DNA of 64,000 nt from Archaeoglobaceae archaeon (GCA_027028145.1 JALVJV010000021.1:62001-126000); one strand, 5' to 3'; positions 1-8,801 are shown, counted from the stretch's first letter. The notes: generated by a model not told the origin, from the letters alone. Made by a program: numbers and translations.

Positions 1-575
1 TTGTATGTTATCGGAACCTCAACTATCCTGAATCCCCTCGCAAGAGTTTCGATCGTCAGTTCAGTCTCGATTTCAAATCCGTGCTTTTTCAATTCCACGT
101 TTTTGTAGACATCCCTCGTAAGGGCTCTATAGCCAGAAAGAATGTCGTGCAGTTCGACTCCATACATCATCCTGAAGAAGAAGTTGAGTATCTTGTTACC
201 GATTAAGTTTAACCTCGTGAAAGCTCCCTTCTCGAAGTTTGCGAATCTGTTTCCGATCACGTGATCCGCTATGCCCTTCTTTATAGGCTCAAGGAGAGCG
301 TGGACTTCTTCCGGCAGGTAAGTTCCGTCCCCGTCGATCATGACGACTACTTCGTTGTCCAAGATCTGGAAAGCTTCTATTATCGCCTGTCCCTTCCCCT
401 TCCCGCTCTGAAGAACTACTCTTGCTCCCTTGCTCTTCGCAATTTCAACGGTTCTGTCGGTGCTGTGTCCGTCGATTACGAGGATGTTGTCGAATCCCAA
501 ACGCTTGAATCCGTCTATCACGCTACCTATACTTTTCTCCTCATTCAGCGTTGGAATTAAAATGCAAACATCCAT
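1..575 (-). CDS. GT2-family glycosyltransferase (dolichol-phosphate hexose synthase type), 3' part beyond window
   Basis: The reverse strand from an ATG at 575 reads MDVCILIPTLNEEKSIG, then IDGHSTDRTVEIAKSKGA and MIDGDGTYLPEEV. This is the nucleotide-sugar binding fold of family 2 glycosyltransferases, with the DGD metal-binding motif near residue 80. Later segments (NRF, LSGYRAL) resemble dolichol-phosphate glucose/mannose synthases, which transfer a sugar to a polyprenyl-phosphate carrier at the inner membrane face. About 191 codons are visible and the frame runs off the left edge, so any C-terminal membrane segments are unseen. The start lies one base after the stop of the upstream regulator gene, suggesting co-transcription. 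Donor and acceptor cannot be told. Confidence 0.85.
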   Translation of the reverse strand, partial: MDVCILIPTLNEEKSIGSVIDGFKRLGFDNILVIDGHSTDRTVEIAKSKGARVVLQSGKGKGQAIIEAFQILDNEVVVMIDGDGTYLPEEVHALLEPIKKGIADHVIGNRFANFEKGAFTRLNLIGNKILNFFFRMMYGVELHDILSGYRALTRDVYKNVELKKHGFEIETELTIETLARGFRIVEVPITY

Positions 576-576
576 G

Positions 577-1167
577 TTACAGCCTTACTATTCTGAATAT
601 GCTCAAAACCGGAAATCCGTCCATCTCATCTATCCCCTTCTTGTCTATTATCACAGCCGCGCAGAGAACCTTGCCCCCTCTCTTGTTTATCTGCTCGGCA
701 GTCTCCTTAATCGTGCTTCCGGTCGTTATCACGTTATCGACTATTACACACTTCTTTTCATCAACCTTAGCGAAGTTCTCGCTGAAGAGTCCTCCAACCC
801 TCTGTTCCTCTCCTTCCCACTTGAGCTTCTTCGGATAATACATGCTCAAATCCGCTCCGAGTTCCTCAGCAACGAGCGTTGCGATAGGGATTCCACTCGT
901 AGCTATTCCTACAACTACATCCGGCGTTTCGTTCAACCTTTCCATTATCATATCCGTCATAGCGCTCGCGATGCACTTCATTCTGAACGGATTCGCGATG
1001 TTTCTGAGATCTACGTAAACGTCCGACGGAGGAGCCTCAGCCCTCTTAGCCTTTGCAAGAAGCCACATCGCCGTTTCCTTAGAAACGTTCAACTCCGCGG
1101 CAATCTCGCCAGTAGTAAGCCCCTTCTCCTTCAACTTCTTAGCCTTTTCAATAAGATCCTCTATCAC
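577..1167 (-). CDS. gfcR: PyrE-like phosphoribosyltransferase with N-terminal HTH (GfcR-type transcription regulator)
   Basis: 196 residues. The N-terminus holds a helix-turn-helix (TTGEIAAELNVSKETAMWLL, about residues 18-37). The rest is a type I phosphoribosyltransferase domain with the PRPP loop CVIVDNVITTGST near residues 139-151. This HTH-PRTase architecture is the archaeal 'orotate phosphoribosyltransferase-like' family, of which haloarchaeal GfcR is a characterised transcription activator of sugar catabolism. Regulation by a phosphoribosyl or sugar-phosphate ligand is family knowledge; the target here is unknown. The start overlaps the nob1 stop by 4 bp, so the two are probably translated from one message. 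True orotate PRTase activity is the less likely alternative. Confidence 0.85.
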   Translation of the reverse strand: MIEDLIEKAKKLKEKGLTTGEIAAELNVSKETAMWLLAKAKRAEAPPSDVYVDLRNIANPFRMKCIASAMTDMIMERLNETPDVVVGIATSGIPIATLVAEELGADLSMYYPKKLKWEGEEQRVGGLFSENFAKVDEKKCVIVDNVITTGSTIKETAEQINKRGGKVLCAAVIIDKKGIDEMDGFPVLSIFRIVRL

Positions 1168-1634
1168 TTCTTAACCCTCCTCAATACGGCTTCACTACCA
1201 CACACCGGGCATACGTCACCTTCAATCCTTCTCCCACATCCCCTACAGACCTTGATCCATTTAAATGCTTTGGATATCGTGGGCTGTATGATGTTTTCAA
1301 TCTTCAATCCCAAAAACATTGCGACGTTCTGAATTGAATAGTCGTCGGTAACCAAAACGACCTCATGACCTTTCTTCATTTCATCCAAAGTTTTGGCGAG
1401 CAACTTTATATCCGTATTCGAAAGCTTGTGAATGTCCCCGGTCTTTTTGGCAGTTCTAATGACCTTTTCAACGCTCTCGTTCGACGCCTCCTCAACTCTG
1501 ATGTCGAGTAGGGAGAGATACAAGCGGGAATTCTCATCCTTTATTTCGTCAACTACCTCCGGAATCGTTACCATCCTTCCGTAATGAGCCTTCCTTAGAA
1601 ATATCACACTCGAATCTATTACGTATACCTTCAT
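1164..1634 (-). CDS. nob1: rRNA-processing endoribonuclease Nob1 (PIN domain plus zinc ribbon)
   Basis: About 156 residues from the ATG at 1634, which gives MKVYVIDSSVIF; an upstream in-frame ATG at 1661 would add nine unlikely residues. The PIN nuclease acidic residues are seen in VIDSS, NTDIKLLA and VTDDYS. The C-terminus is a zinc ribbon, CRGCG then CPVCGS. Nob1 cleaves the 3' end of precursor 16S rRNA during late small-subunit assembly. It is divergently arranged with the small gene at 1691 and overlaps the regulator downstream by 4 bp. Domain order and length fit archaeal Nob1. Confidence 0.9.
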   Translation of the reverse strand: MKVYVIDSSVIFLRKAHYGRMVTIPEVVDEIKDENSRLYLSLLDIRVEEASNESVEKVIRTAKKTGDIHKLSNTDIKLLAKTLDEMKKGHEVVLVTDDYSIQNVAMFLGLKIENIIQPTISKAFKWIKVCRGCGRRIEGDVCPVCGSEAVLRRVKK

Positions 1635-1690
1635 CGACAATATCGATGTTGAACCAAACAATAGATAAGCTTTCCTGCCGAGCTTGGCTC

Positions 1691-1918
1691 ATGGTGAAGG
1701 ACGAAATAATAACCGCTTTGAAGAAATTCTTTGAAGAGGTTATGGAGAAAGACGTTGATGTTAGGAGGATCGAATGGGAGCTCGACAACATCATATATCC
1801 GCACATAGGCTCCTACATCGCGAGCGGAGAACTCAGCAAGGAAGATGGCAAGGAGATCTTCGAGTTTTGTGAGAGAAAACTGAAGGAGCTGAAGGAACGT
1901 TTAGCCCGCAGAAGTTAA
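1691..1918 (+). CDS. Small conserved-type hypothetical protein, helical
   Basis: 75 residues from the ATG at 1691 (MVKDEIITALKKFFEEVM). An upstream ATG at 1646 would extend into the divergent promoter region and is less likely. The protein is charged, with predicted long helices and a C-terminal lysine/glutamate-rich stretch (KLKELKERLARR). I recognise no domain. Codon use matches the neighbours and the stop runs into the pdxS promoter, so it looks like a real gene. No function can be assigned. Confidence 0.6.
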   Translation: MVKDEIITALKKFFEEVMEKDVDVRRIEWELDNIIYPHIGSYIASGELSKEDGKEIFEFCERKLKELKERLARRS

Positions 1919-1923
1919 ATATC
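1914..1923 (+). promoter_or_regulatory. TATA box of pdxST
   Basis: GTTAAATATC is centred about 26 bases upstream of the pdxS ATG at 1944. With the usual archaeal distance from TATA box to transcript start, this predicts an almost leaderless pdxS message. The box overlaps the stop codon of the preceding small gene. Confidence 0.55.
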
Positions 1924-1943
1924 AGTCGATCCATCTCTAAACG

Positions 1944-2951
1944 ATGAAGCTTGAGGAACTCAGATTCGGAACCGAGCTCATAAAGAGGGGATTCGCTAAG
2001 ATGCAGAAAGGCGGAGTAATAATGGATGTCACGAATGCGGAACAAGCTCAGATTGCTGAGGATGCTGGAGCCGTAGCTGTCATGGCTCTGCACAAGGTTC
2101 CCGCTGATATAAGAGCTTCCGGCGGAGTTGCGAGGATGGCTGATCCGAAGAAGATTCAGGAGATCATGGATGCCGTAACGATACCCGTTATGGCCAAATG
2201 CAGAATCGGTCACGTTGCCGAAGCGAGGGCTTTGGAAGCTTTGGGAGTGGATATGATAGACGAAAGCGAAGTTCTTACACCCGCTGACGTGTTTTTCCAC
2301 ATAGACAAGAGGAAGTTCGTAGTTCCCTTCGTCTGCGGTGCGAGGAGCTTGGGTGAGGCTGTAAGGAGAATATGGGAAGGAGCGGCGATGATAAGGACGA
2401 AGGGCGAAGCTGGAACCGGCAACGTAGTTGAGGCTGTTAAGCACATGAGGATCATGAACTACGCGATAGCGGAACTGCAGAGGATGCCGGATGAGAAGGT
2501 TTATGCGGTTGCCGAGAAATACGCCGAAAGATACGTTCAGCTTGCTAAGCTTGTGAGGCAGGAAATGGGCTTGCTTACCGATATAAAGCGCGATGATGTA
2601 ATATACGAGGAATACACTTGGGAGGAAATCGTGGAAGGACTTTACGAGGTTCTGCTTGAGATTAAGAAGATGGGAAGGTTGCCCGTGGTCAACTTCGCGG
2701 CCGGAGGAATAGCAACCCCAGCGGATGCCGCTTTCATGATGCAACTCGGTGCTGATGGCGTTTTCGTAGGCTCCGGCATCTTCAAGTCGTCAAATCCGGA
2801 AGCTTATGCGAGGGCTATAGTTGAGGCCGTCCAGCACTGGGATGAGCCGGAAGTAGTTGCCGAAGTTAGCAAGGGAATTGGCGAAGCCATGAAGGGTCTC
2901 GACGTTTTCAAGTTGAGCGAAGAGGAGAGGTTGCAGGAAAGGGGAGTATGA
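1944..2951 (+). CDS. pdxS: Pyridoxal 5'-phosphate synthase subunit PdxS
   Basis: 335 residues, full length for the family. PdxS is a (beta/alpha)8 barrel that builds pyridoxal phosphate from ribose 5-phosphate, glyceraldehyde 3-phosphate and ammonia delivered by PdxT. Signature segments are present: [39 protein letters not shown], and [14 protein letters not shown], which carries the phosphate-binding loop. The stop overlaps the pdxT start (ATGA), so the synthase and glutaminase are translationally coupled and should be made in equal amounts. Confidence 0.97.
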   Translation: MKLEELRFGTELIKRGFAKMQKGGVIMDVTNAEQAQIAEDAGAVAVMALHKVPADIRASGGVARMADPKKIQEIMDAVTIPVMAKCRIGHVAEARALEALGVDMIDESEVLTPADVFFHIDKRKFVVPFVCGARSLGEAVRRIWEGAAMIRTKGEAGTGNVVEAVKHMRIMNYAIAELQRMPDEKVYAVAEKYAERYVQLAKLVRQEMGLLTDIKRDDVIYEEYTWEEIVEGLYEVLLEIKKMGRLPVVNFAAGGIATPADAAFMMQLGADGVFVGSGIFKSSNPEAYARAIVEAVQHWDEPEVVAEVSKGIGEAMKGLDVFKLSEEERLQERGV

Positions 2952-3541
2952 GAGTAGCGGTAATTGGAGTTCAGGGGGCTGTTGAAGAGCACGTAATAGC
3001 GACTAAGAAGGCGATGAAGAATTTGGGGATAGACGGCGAAGTAGTTGCGACGAGAAGGCACGGAGTTGTTTCGAAGAGCGACGCAGTGATAATTCCCGGC
3101 GGAGAGAGCACGACGATAAGTAGATTGATATTTAGAGACTCGATCGCAAGCGAAATCGTCGAGCTCGCAGAAAGCGGAAAGCCTGTAATGGGGACGTGTG
3201 CGGGTTTGATTCTGCTTTCGAAACACGGAGATGAGCAGGTTGAGAAGACGAAAACGAAGTTGCTCGGTCTGTTGGATGTTTGGATAAAGAGAAACGCGTT
3301 CGGAAGGCAGAGGGAGAGCTTTCAAGTCAAGCTTAACGTCAAGCACATAGGAGAGTTCGAAGCGGTTTTCATTCGAGCACCAGTCATAACAAAAGTGGGT
3401 GAGGGTGTTGAAGTTTTGGCAACGTTTGAGGATTACATCGTAGCGGTTCAGCAGGATAACATCTTGGGCTTGGCGTTTCATCCCGAGCTAACTAATGATA
3501 CGAGAATTCACGAATACTTCCTGAAGCTTGTAAATCCTTAA
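2948..3541 (+). CDS. pdxT: Pyridoxal 5'-phosphate synthase glutaminase subunit PdxT
   Basis: 197 residues. This class I glutamine amidotransferase hydrolyses glutamine and channels ammonia to PdxS. The nucleophile cysteine is in [10 protein letters not shown] (about residues 77-86) and the His-Glu pair of the triad is in AFHPELT near the C-terminus; [10 protein letters not shown] is the conserved oxyanion-region loop. It overlaps pdxS by 4 bp. Length and motifs are standard. Confidence 0.97.
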   Translation: MRVAVIGVQGAVEEHVIATKKAMKNLGIDGEVVATRRHGVVSKSDAVIIPGGESTTISRLIFRDSIASEIVELAESGKPVMGTCAGLILLSKHGDEQVEKTKTKLLGLLDVWIKRNAFGRQRESFQVKLNVKHIGEFEAVFIRAPVITKVGEGVEVLATFEDYIVAVQQDNILGLAFHPELTNDTRIHEYFLKLVNP

Positions 3542-3578
3542 AACTTAAATATTGTTTTTTAATTATCTTCCCTTATCC

Positions 3579-4379
3579 ATGAGAATCGCTCTGAAATTAG
3601 CATACATCGGAACGAACTTTCACGGCTTTCAATACCAGCCAAATGTCAGAACCGTTGAGGGAGAACTGTTCAAGGCTTTTGAGAAACTCGGAATAGATGT
3701 TGAGAAGTCGGATTACAAGTGTGCGGGAAGGACGGATGCCGGCGTTCACGCTTTTGGGCAAGTTGTAGCTTTGAACGTCGAAAAGCCCATATTCCCAAGG
3801 GCTGTGAATGCCCATCTGCCCGATGATATCACCGTTTGGGCTTGGGCTAAGGTTGGTGACGATTTCAACCCGAGACATGCTAAAAGCAGGATATACACCT
3901 ATGTTTTATTCGCAAAAGATTACGATATCTCTGCTATGAGAAAAGCCGCAAAACTGCTTTTGGGAACTCACGATTTTTCGAACTTCACAAAGAAGTTTGG
4001 AGAAGGCGAGAATTGTGTCAGAACCATCTACAACGTCGAGCTGAGAGTCGACAAGGAATTCATAATACTGGAGATCGAAGGAAACGCCTTCACATGGAAC
4101 ATGGTTCGTTGCATAGTTACGGCGCTCGAGGAGGTTGGAAGCGGGCACAGAGATCTGGAGTGGTTCGAATCGATGCTAAATCCTGAAAAGCATAGGGAGA
4201 GAATAGAGCCGGCTCCTCCCTACGGCTTGATTCTGAAGGACGTTACATACGACAATGTGGAATTTGAAGTGGACGAATACGCTTGGAAAACGTTACAGCA
4301 CAGGTTAGAAAATATCGTAAAATATCACGGAACGATGTATAAACTGTTCTCGATGTTTGTGGAAAGAAAAGGTGATTAG
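3579..4379 (+). CDS. truA: tRNA pseudouridine synthase TruA
   Basis: 266 residues from the ATG at 3579 ([20 protein letters not shown]); an upstream ATG at 3552 would add nine residues inside the AT-rich promoter. The enzyme isomerises uridines 38-40 in the anticodon stem-loop. The catalytic aspartate lies in [14 protein letters not shown] (near residue 54), and the TruA segments [11 protein letters not shown]-like and [13 protein letters not shown] are present. It converges on the aIF1 gene, and the two stop codons overlap by 4 bp. Confidence 0.94.
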   Translation: MRIALKLAYIGTNFHGFQYQPNVRTVEGELFKAFEKLGIDVEKSDYKCAGRTDAGVHAFGQVVALNVEKPIFPRAVNAHLPDDITVWAWAKVGDDFNPRHAKSRIYTYVLFAKDYDISAMRKAAKLLLGTHDFSNFTKKFGEGENCVRTIYNVELRVDKEFIILEIEGNAFTWNMVRCIVTALEEVGSGHRDLEWFESMLNPEKHRERIEPAPPYGLILKDVTYDNVEFEVDEYAWKTLQHRLENIVKYHGTMYKLFSMFVERKGD

Positions 4380-4681
4380 GCTTTAATTCTGTCCGGATTG
4401 AATCCTTTCTTAATCAAAAGCTCCTTAACCCTCGCAACATGATTACCCTGCAACTCGATAACCCCGTTCTTAACCGTCCCACCGCAAGCGAGCTTGGTCT
4501 TAAGAAATTTCGCCAACTCTTCTAAGTTTATCTCGCTACCGTCGATTCCCTCAATCACGGTTACCTCCTTCCCGTATCTTCTCCTAACCACCTTGATCAC
4601 TATCTGTTGCTGTTCCTTTGCTACTTCCTCGCATACGCAAATATCCTTCGGCAATCCGCAAATCGGACAAATCTCCGACAT
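4376..4681 (-). CDS. Translation initiation factor aIF1 (SUI1 family)
   Basis: 101 residues. A four-cysteine N-terminal element ([15 protein letters not shown]) precedes the SUI1 fold, which includes [32 protein letters not shown] and the C-terminal [14 protein letters not shown]. aIF1 binds the small ribosomal subunit and monitors start-codon selection. The cysteine-bearing N-terminus is usual in archaeal members. The gene stands alone on this strand between truA and the HD-domain gene. Confidence 0.95.
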   Translation of the reverse strand: MSEICPICGLPKDICVCEEVAKEQQQIVIKVVRRRYGKEVTVIEGIDGSEINLEELAKFLKTKLACGGTVKNGVIELQGNHVARVKELLIKKGFNPDRIKA

Positions 4682-4785
4682 CTTCGCCCATTACCTCCTC
4701 GTTTTTTAGAAGTATATCGCAATGGATTTTAAATTTTCGCTGACCTTCGAAACAGTATAATAACGTGGGATATAGCAGATGTTCG

Positions 4786-5337
4786 ATGGATGTTCCGGAG
4801 GATGTTCTTAGGGTTTGGAACAAGTATAACCTGCCGGAGAACGTTAGGAAACACTGCATGAAGGTAGCTGAGATAGCGTTGAGGATAGCGGAAAGGATAA
4901 AGCGGAACGGATACGATGTAGATCTGGATGCCGTTAAAAAAGGCGCTCTCTTGCACGATTTGGGAAGGGCGATTACCCACGAACCGTTCAAACACTTCAT
5001 ATTGAGCGGAGAACTGCTCAGAAAAGAGGGATTTGACGAGAAAATCGTTAGAATCGCGGAAAGACACTTCTCAGCCGGCGTTACGGAGGAGGATGCCAAG
5101 AAGTTGGGGCTTGAAGTCGTCAAAAACTTCATGCCGGAAACGATCGAAGAGAAGATCGTTTGCTACGCCGACAAGGTTACGAGGGGTGACAGAGAGATTC
5201 CGTTCGAGGAATTCTTAAAGAGACTAGACGAGCTTGAAAGGGATCATCCGGAAACCGCTTGGTTTACGAAAAAGACGAGGGAGAGGATCATCAGAATAAA
5301 GGAGGAATTGGAAAAGCTCGCCGGAATTAAACTATGA
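4786..5337 (+). CDS. HD-domain metal-dependent phosphohydrolase
   Basis: 183 residues from ATG 4786 (MDVPEDVLRVWNKY); an ATG at 4765 would add seven residues of poor character. The HD signature appears as GALLHDLGRAITH, with an upstream histidine in KHCMKV and the later CYADKVTRG segment, matching a small family of archaeal HD proteins of uncharacterised substrate. Such proteins hydrolyse nucleotides or phosphate esters using two metal ions. The stop overlaps the next gene's start by 4 bp, so the two probably share a message. Confidence 0.8.
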   Translation: MDVPEDVLRVWNKYNLPENVRKHCMKVAEIALRIAERIKRNGYDVDLDAVKKGALLHDLGRAITHEPFKHFILSGELLRKEGFDEKIVRIAERHFSAGVTEEDAKKLGLEVVKNFMPETIEEKIVCYADKVTRGDREIPFEEFLKRLDELERDHPETAWFTKKTRERIIRIKEELEKLAGIKL

Positions 5338-5870
5338 TTGCCGGTATAGATGTCGGCAAGGTCTGCCACGTTGCGGTGATAGACGGGAGAAAAATCGTTT
5401 ACGTCGGAACGCTCGAAGATTGCGACATCGATTTCGAGTTCGCCGGAATCGACGCTCCCTTAAGTTTTCCAAAGGAAGGATACTTCAGGGAGTGCGAAAG
5501 AAAACTGCACAAAATGGGTATCCGACTACTTCCGCCGAAGTTCATCGAGGGAATTGCAAAGAAGGGCATGGAAATAGCCGATAGGCTTAGAAGAAAGGGC
5601 ATCATAGTTTACGAGGTTTATCCGTTTGCTACGAGGGTTCTACTAAACATAGCACCGAGAGCGAATAAAAAGAAATTAGAGGGAAGAACGAAAATTCTTA
5701 GGGACTTGGAAAGATTCGTCGACGTTCGTGATTTCGAAGATCATAACGTGATAGATGCGGTCATCTCGGCTTTAACCGTTAGGCTTTACCTCGAAGGATG
5801 GGGCGAAATCGTCGATGGGAAAGACGGATCGATTTTAATTCCTAAACCTCAATTTCGTTTAGTTCGATAA
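5334..5870 (+). CDS. DUF429-family protein (RNase H-like fold predicted)
   Basis: 178 residues beginning MIAGIDVGKVCHVAVIDG. The GIDVG start and the later acidic positions FAGIDAPLSFP and DHNVIDAVISAL match the DUF429 group, predicted to adopt an RNase H-like fold. No biochemical role is established that I can name. It overlaps the HD gene by 4 bp and runs 29 bp into the convergent small gene at 5842. Confidence 0.7.
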   Translation: MIAGIDVGKVCHVAVIDGRKIVYVGTLEDCDIDFEFAGIDAPLSFPKEGYFRECERKLHKMGIRLLPPKFIEGIAKKGMEIADRLRRKGIIVYEVYPFATRVLLNIAPRANKKKLEGRTKILRDLERFVDVRDFEDHNVIDAVISALTVRLYLEGWGEIVDGKDGSILIPKPQFRLVR

Positions 5871-6120
5871 CCTCGGCCTTCGGCTTTCTCCTTCCGTATG
5901 CGAAATCCTTCGCCGCGACCAGAATCTCGCAATAGCCCGGACAACATTCGCTTAGAATTCCGGCATCCCTGCAGAAATCCACGTTCGAGCATTCGATTGT
6001 TAGGACTTCCCTACGCTCTAAATCGATTCCAATTATGGCTATGATCCTCTTGAGCCTAACTTGAAGGTAGATCATTGTCATGGAAATACCCCACATCATC
6101 ATAACAATAACTATCAACAT
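5842..6120 (-). CDS. Small membrane-anchored cysteine-containing protein, unknown
   Basis: Up to 92 residues. A hydrophobic N-terminus (methionine-rich, about residues 1-22) is followed by a basic stretch and then a cysteine cluster CSNVDFCRDAG...CCPGYCE, and a charged C-terminus. The methionines at residues 7-9, 14 and 16 are alternative starts. A TATA-like box overlaps the first ATG on this strand, which favours a shorter form. The 3' end overlaps DUF429 by 29 bp on the opposite strand. Cysteine spacing and amino-acid composition suggest a real metal- or disulfide-binding protein, but I do not recognise it. Confidence 0.5.
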   Translation of the reverse strand: MLIVIVMMMWGISMTMIYLQVRLKRIIAIIGIDLERREVLTIECSNVDFCRDAGILSECCPGYCEILVAAKDFAYGRRKPKAEVIELNEIEV

Positions 6121-6127
6121 ATTTAAC
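6119..6127 (+). promoter_or_regulatory. TATA-like box for nreA
   Basis: ATATTTAAC would place a transcript start near 6148, downstream of the first in-frame ATG (6139) of nreA. This is an argument that the GTG at 6184 may be the real start. Confidence 0.4.
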
Positions 6128-6138
6128 GCTTATGGTTC

Positions 6139-7296
6139 ATGCTTACGCATAACACTTTTTACCTGAACACTCAAAATTTAGGTGTGCTCTGTGCCAAGTG
6201 CAAAGGCAGGTTGCTCTGTGGTAGGCTGAAGTGCCCTTTGCTCGAAAAGTTCAAGTTTAAAGGCGTTAAGTTGGAAAAGGGCGAAATCGAAAAGCCCACG
6301 CCTCCATCCGTCTTCGTTGGGAGATTCGGCTACCCGAAAGTTTTCGTCGGACCTTTAATTGCCTTAAACGATGACAATCCGGAGTTCTTCGATTCACCTT
6401 GGCTTTGGGAGGGTAGCGTTGAAGACGTTATCGAAATTAGAATGTCTCTGATTAGGGGGATGAAGCTAACTGACATTCATTCGAGCGACAGGTTTATCGA
6501 GACCCTTCAAGAGGCTACGGCTTCTGTTAGGCATGTAGATTTGGAAGGCAGAATCGAAAAGATCGTTGAGAAGCCGATATTCGACGATATCTTACAGCCG
6601 ATGGGCGTTGCGGCTAAGATCGAAGACGTTAGGCTTGCGGAAAATCCAAAGATACCGAAGAAGGTTGAAAAAGTTTGGAAGGATGAGATCAAAGCTGTTG
6701 AAGCCGTAAGATTGCTTTTCGATGCCGGATTCAGCACATACTATATCCAGAAGCTGTTCTCAATCGGCATGCTCGGTGCTGAAAAGAAACTCGTGCCGAC
6801 GAGATGGAGCATAACAGCGGTTCACGACATGTTGGGTGAAAGCCTGAAGAGGGAGATTTCCGAGTTCGACTCGGTAAACGAAGCTATGTTCTTCAGCTAC
6901 GAGCACTTCGGAAATCGCTTCGAAATTTTAATCCTTCCGGGAAGATACTCTTTTAATCTCGTCGAGATATGGGAAAAGAAGAGTTTTTGGAGTCCCGATT
7001 CGACTTGGATAGGCTACGATTGTGAAACGATTTTGAAGAAGAGGAGGTATTCGGTGCTCGGAGGAGGCTACTACGCGGCGAGACTGCCGATTTTGGAATT
7101 TTTAAGGAAGATCAGAAGGCAGGGTAGGGTTTTCGTAGTTAGAGTTATAAAACCGGAGTATTACGCTCCTCTGGGAGTTTGGGTCGTTGAGGAAGGGGTT
7201 AGGAGAGCCTTGAGGCTTAGAAAGGAAGTAGACAGAAACAAAGTCAAAGAAATTCTCAAAATGTTTAGAATCCAAACTACGCTATCCGATTTTTGA
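6139..7296 (+). CDS. nreA: NreA-type archaeal DNA repair protein with C-terminal PCNA-binding motif
   Basis: 385 residues from ATG 6139, or about 370 from GTG 6184. A zinc finger near the N-terminus (CAKCKGRLLCGRLKCP) and the PSVFVGRFGYPKVFVGPL segment are hallmarks of the archaeal Nre family, implicated in DNA repair with PCNA. The last residues, QTTLSDF, form a PCNA-interacting peptide (Q-x-x-L-x-x-F) at the extreme C-terminus, as known for NreA. A TATA-like box at 6119-6127 favours the shorter start. The 3' end overlaps the convergent methyltransferase by 20 bp. Confidence 0.87.
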   Translation: MLTHNTFYLNTQNLGVLCAKCKGRLLCGRLKCPLLEKFKFKGVKLEKGEIEKPTPPSVFVGRFGYPKVFVGPLIALNDDNPEFFDSPWLWEGSVEDVIEIRMSLIRGMKLTDIHSSDRFIETLQEATASVRHVDLEGRIEKIVEKPIFDDILQPMGVAAKIEDVRLAENPKIPKKVEKVWKDEIKAVEAVRLLFDAGFSTYYIQKLFSIGMLGAEKKLVPTRWSITAVHDMLGESLKREISEFDSVNEAMFFSYEHFGNRFEILILPGRYSFNLVEIWEKKSFWSPDSTWIGYDCETILKKRRYSVLGGGYYAARLPILEFLRKIRRQGRVFVVRVIKPEYYAPLGVWVVEEGVRRALRLRKEVDRNKVKEILKMFRIQTTLSDF

Positions 7297-8017
7297 AGCC
7301 CTCGATCATGAAGTAGTCCCTCTTAGTCCATGCGATCCTGTAAACGAACGGCATATCCTTCATCTGCAGATCCCTAACCCACATCAGATCCCTCACCTTT
7401 GGATGCAGTCCAACCGATCTGAACATATCGAGCATAGCGCCCATCTCCGCTCCGCCGTAAAACGGAAGATGCTTGTTTATTTCCCTTCCGTAATGGATCT
7501 GCCTGAAAGGATTCCTCCTCTCGTAGATACCGACCAGAATTCTACCGATGAACTTTCTAACCCTCGTGCTTAAGGATTTGTCCATCCACTTGCCGTCTAT
7601 GACGACCACCTTTTGCCTTGCAACCCTCGCCCACTCAGACAGGGCAATTTTCGGATTCGGGAGCGTCCAGATGAGATGCCTGCATATAACGGCATCGAAG
7701 CTTTCGTCTTCGAACGGTAGGTTTTCCGCATCTCCGAGAACGAATTTTATCTTCAACTTCCTTCGCTCAGCCTTTCTTTTCGCCTCCCTTATCATGCCCT
7801 CGGATATGTCCAAACCCACGACTTCGTGTCCCATTTCGGCTAAAATCAAAGCCAAGAAACCGGTTCCGGTTCCGACGTCCAAGATGCTCGTAGTGGTATC
7901 GAAAACTTCACTCAAGATCGAGCGCCAAACTTCCGGCAAGCAAACGTGCCCCGGAGATCTGTCGTAGCTGTTGCTCCTCGAATCCCAGTATTCCCTTATC
8001 ATCCTCTTAACGTTCAT
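7277..8017 (-). CDS. Class I SAM-dependent methyltransferase
   Basis: 246 residues. Motif I is SILDVGTGTGFLALIL (about residues 44-59) and motif II is VVGLDIS; motif post-I acidic and IV are FVLGDAENLPFEDESFDAVI. This is the Methyltransf_11/UbiE-like group that uses S-adenosylmethionine. The substrate is unknown; sequence alone cannot separate small-molecule from lipid or quinone methylation. It converges on nreA and diverges from the nickel-type ABC operon. Confidence 0.8.
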   Translation of the reverse strand: MNVKRMIREYWDSRSNSYDRSPGHVCLPEVWRSILSEVFDTTTSILDVGTGTGFLALILAEMGHEVVGLDISEGMIREAKRKAERRKLKIKFVLGDAENLPFEDESFDAVICRHLIWTLPNPKIALSEWARVARQKVVVIDGKWMDKSLSTRVRKFIGRILVGIYERRNPFRQIHYGREINKHLPFYGGAEMGAMLDMFRSVGLHPKVRDLMWVRDLQMKDMPFVYRIAWTKRDYFMIEGFKNRIA

Positions 8018-8097
8018 CGCCGGTAAAGTGATATTACTCTTTAAATTTTTTATGAGAATTAATGTGAAGAGAATAAGATTGTCATCGTATTATTCGA

Positions 8098-8136
8098 CGA
8101 TCGCTTTGGAAAATTTGATATACAAAGTCACGATCG
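8098..8136 (+). promoter_or_regulatory. Promoter with flanking inverted repeat upstream of the ABC operon
   Basis: CGATCGCTTTG (8098-8108) and CAAAG-TCA-CGATCG (8123-8136) form an inverted repeat with a three-base interruption on the right arm. Between the arms lies TTTGATATA (8114-8122), a plausible TATA box about 50 bases upstream of the start at 8167. Repeats flanking a TATA box are typical of a repressor operator; a nickel-responsive regulator would be a natural binder, but that is inference. Confidence 0.4.
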
Positions 8137-8166
8137 ATCAGGTCAATAATAACAAAAGGTGATAAA

Positions 8167-8796
8167 ATGGATGACATTATTAAAATCGTTAATCACGAGG
8201 CTTGGATCGAGATCGGAAACGGCAGAGCTTACCTCAAGTGGGGGCATTATCCGGAAGTGGACGGCAAGCTCGATCCTCTAAGCATAACGAGGGCGTTCGC
8301 AGTTGCTGAAGGAACTGCAAAGCCCGTAATCGTGGGCATGGATAAGGACTCTTCGGCTAAAGGTGGGCTGTTCTTGGAGTTCGACGAAGCTGATGCCGTA
8401 GCGGTTGAATACGACAGGGGTGTTTACACGCTCACCGAAGACGGGAAGTGGATATTTGGAAGATCCGTTCCTCCGAAATACTCAGTCAAGGAGGTTAGGC
8501 GTATATTGGGCTTTGCTAAGGTCTATTTAGATGATAACATCGTGCCTTTAGGCTTGGAACTCGAATTGATGCCGGATAGGATCGGTGACGAAATGACGGT
8601 TCAAATTCTATTTAGGGGCAAACCCGTAGCCGGCAAGGTTAGGCTGAGGAATTCCGACGGGTCGTTCGAGTTCGATGCTGATGAGGGTGCAAAATTGAAG
8701 CTTGCCGAAGGCGTTAACGTCATATCCGCGAGATACGTGGACGAATTGGGTTTCGTTAAGAGGAGTATGGTAACCACTCTAACGATTTTGAGGTGA
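8167..8796 (+). CDS. DUF4198-like protein at the head of a nickel/peptide-type ABC operon
   Basis: 209 residues, with a good ribosome site (GGTGAT) seven bases before the ATG. NHEAWIEIGNGRAYLKWGHYP resembles the start of the mature DUF4198 domain, a beta-rich extracytoplasmic domain often encoded with nickel or cobalt uptake systems. Here no signal peptide or membrane segment precedes it, so as encoded it should be cytoplasmic. The C-terminal half (GKPVAGKVRLRNSDGSFEF) looks like an Ig-type repeat. It is translationally coupled to the downstream binding protein. Confidence 0.6.
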   Translation: MDDIIKIVNHEAWIEIGNGRAYLKWGHYPEVDGKLDPLSITRAFAVAEGTAKPVIVGMDKDSSAKGGLFLEFDEADAVAVEYDRGVYTLTEDGKWIFGRSVPPKYSVKEVRRILGFAKVYLDDNIVPLGLELELMPDRIGDEMTVQILFRGKPVAGKVRLRNSDGSFEFDADEGAKLKLAEGVNVISARYVDELGFVKRSMVTTLTILR

Positions 8797-8801
8797 TGCG
8801 G

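Noticed and set aside
430-1332. Long plus-strand frame of 300 codons
   Set aside because: It is antisense to three well-supported minus-strand genes and has leucine/serine-rich shadow composition.
6095-6110. TCATCAT on the plus strand as a possible minus-strand C box
   Set aside because: No TCAG lies at 12-14 nt spacing, and the stretch encodes the hydrophobic start of the small membrane protein.
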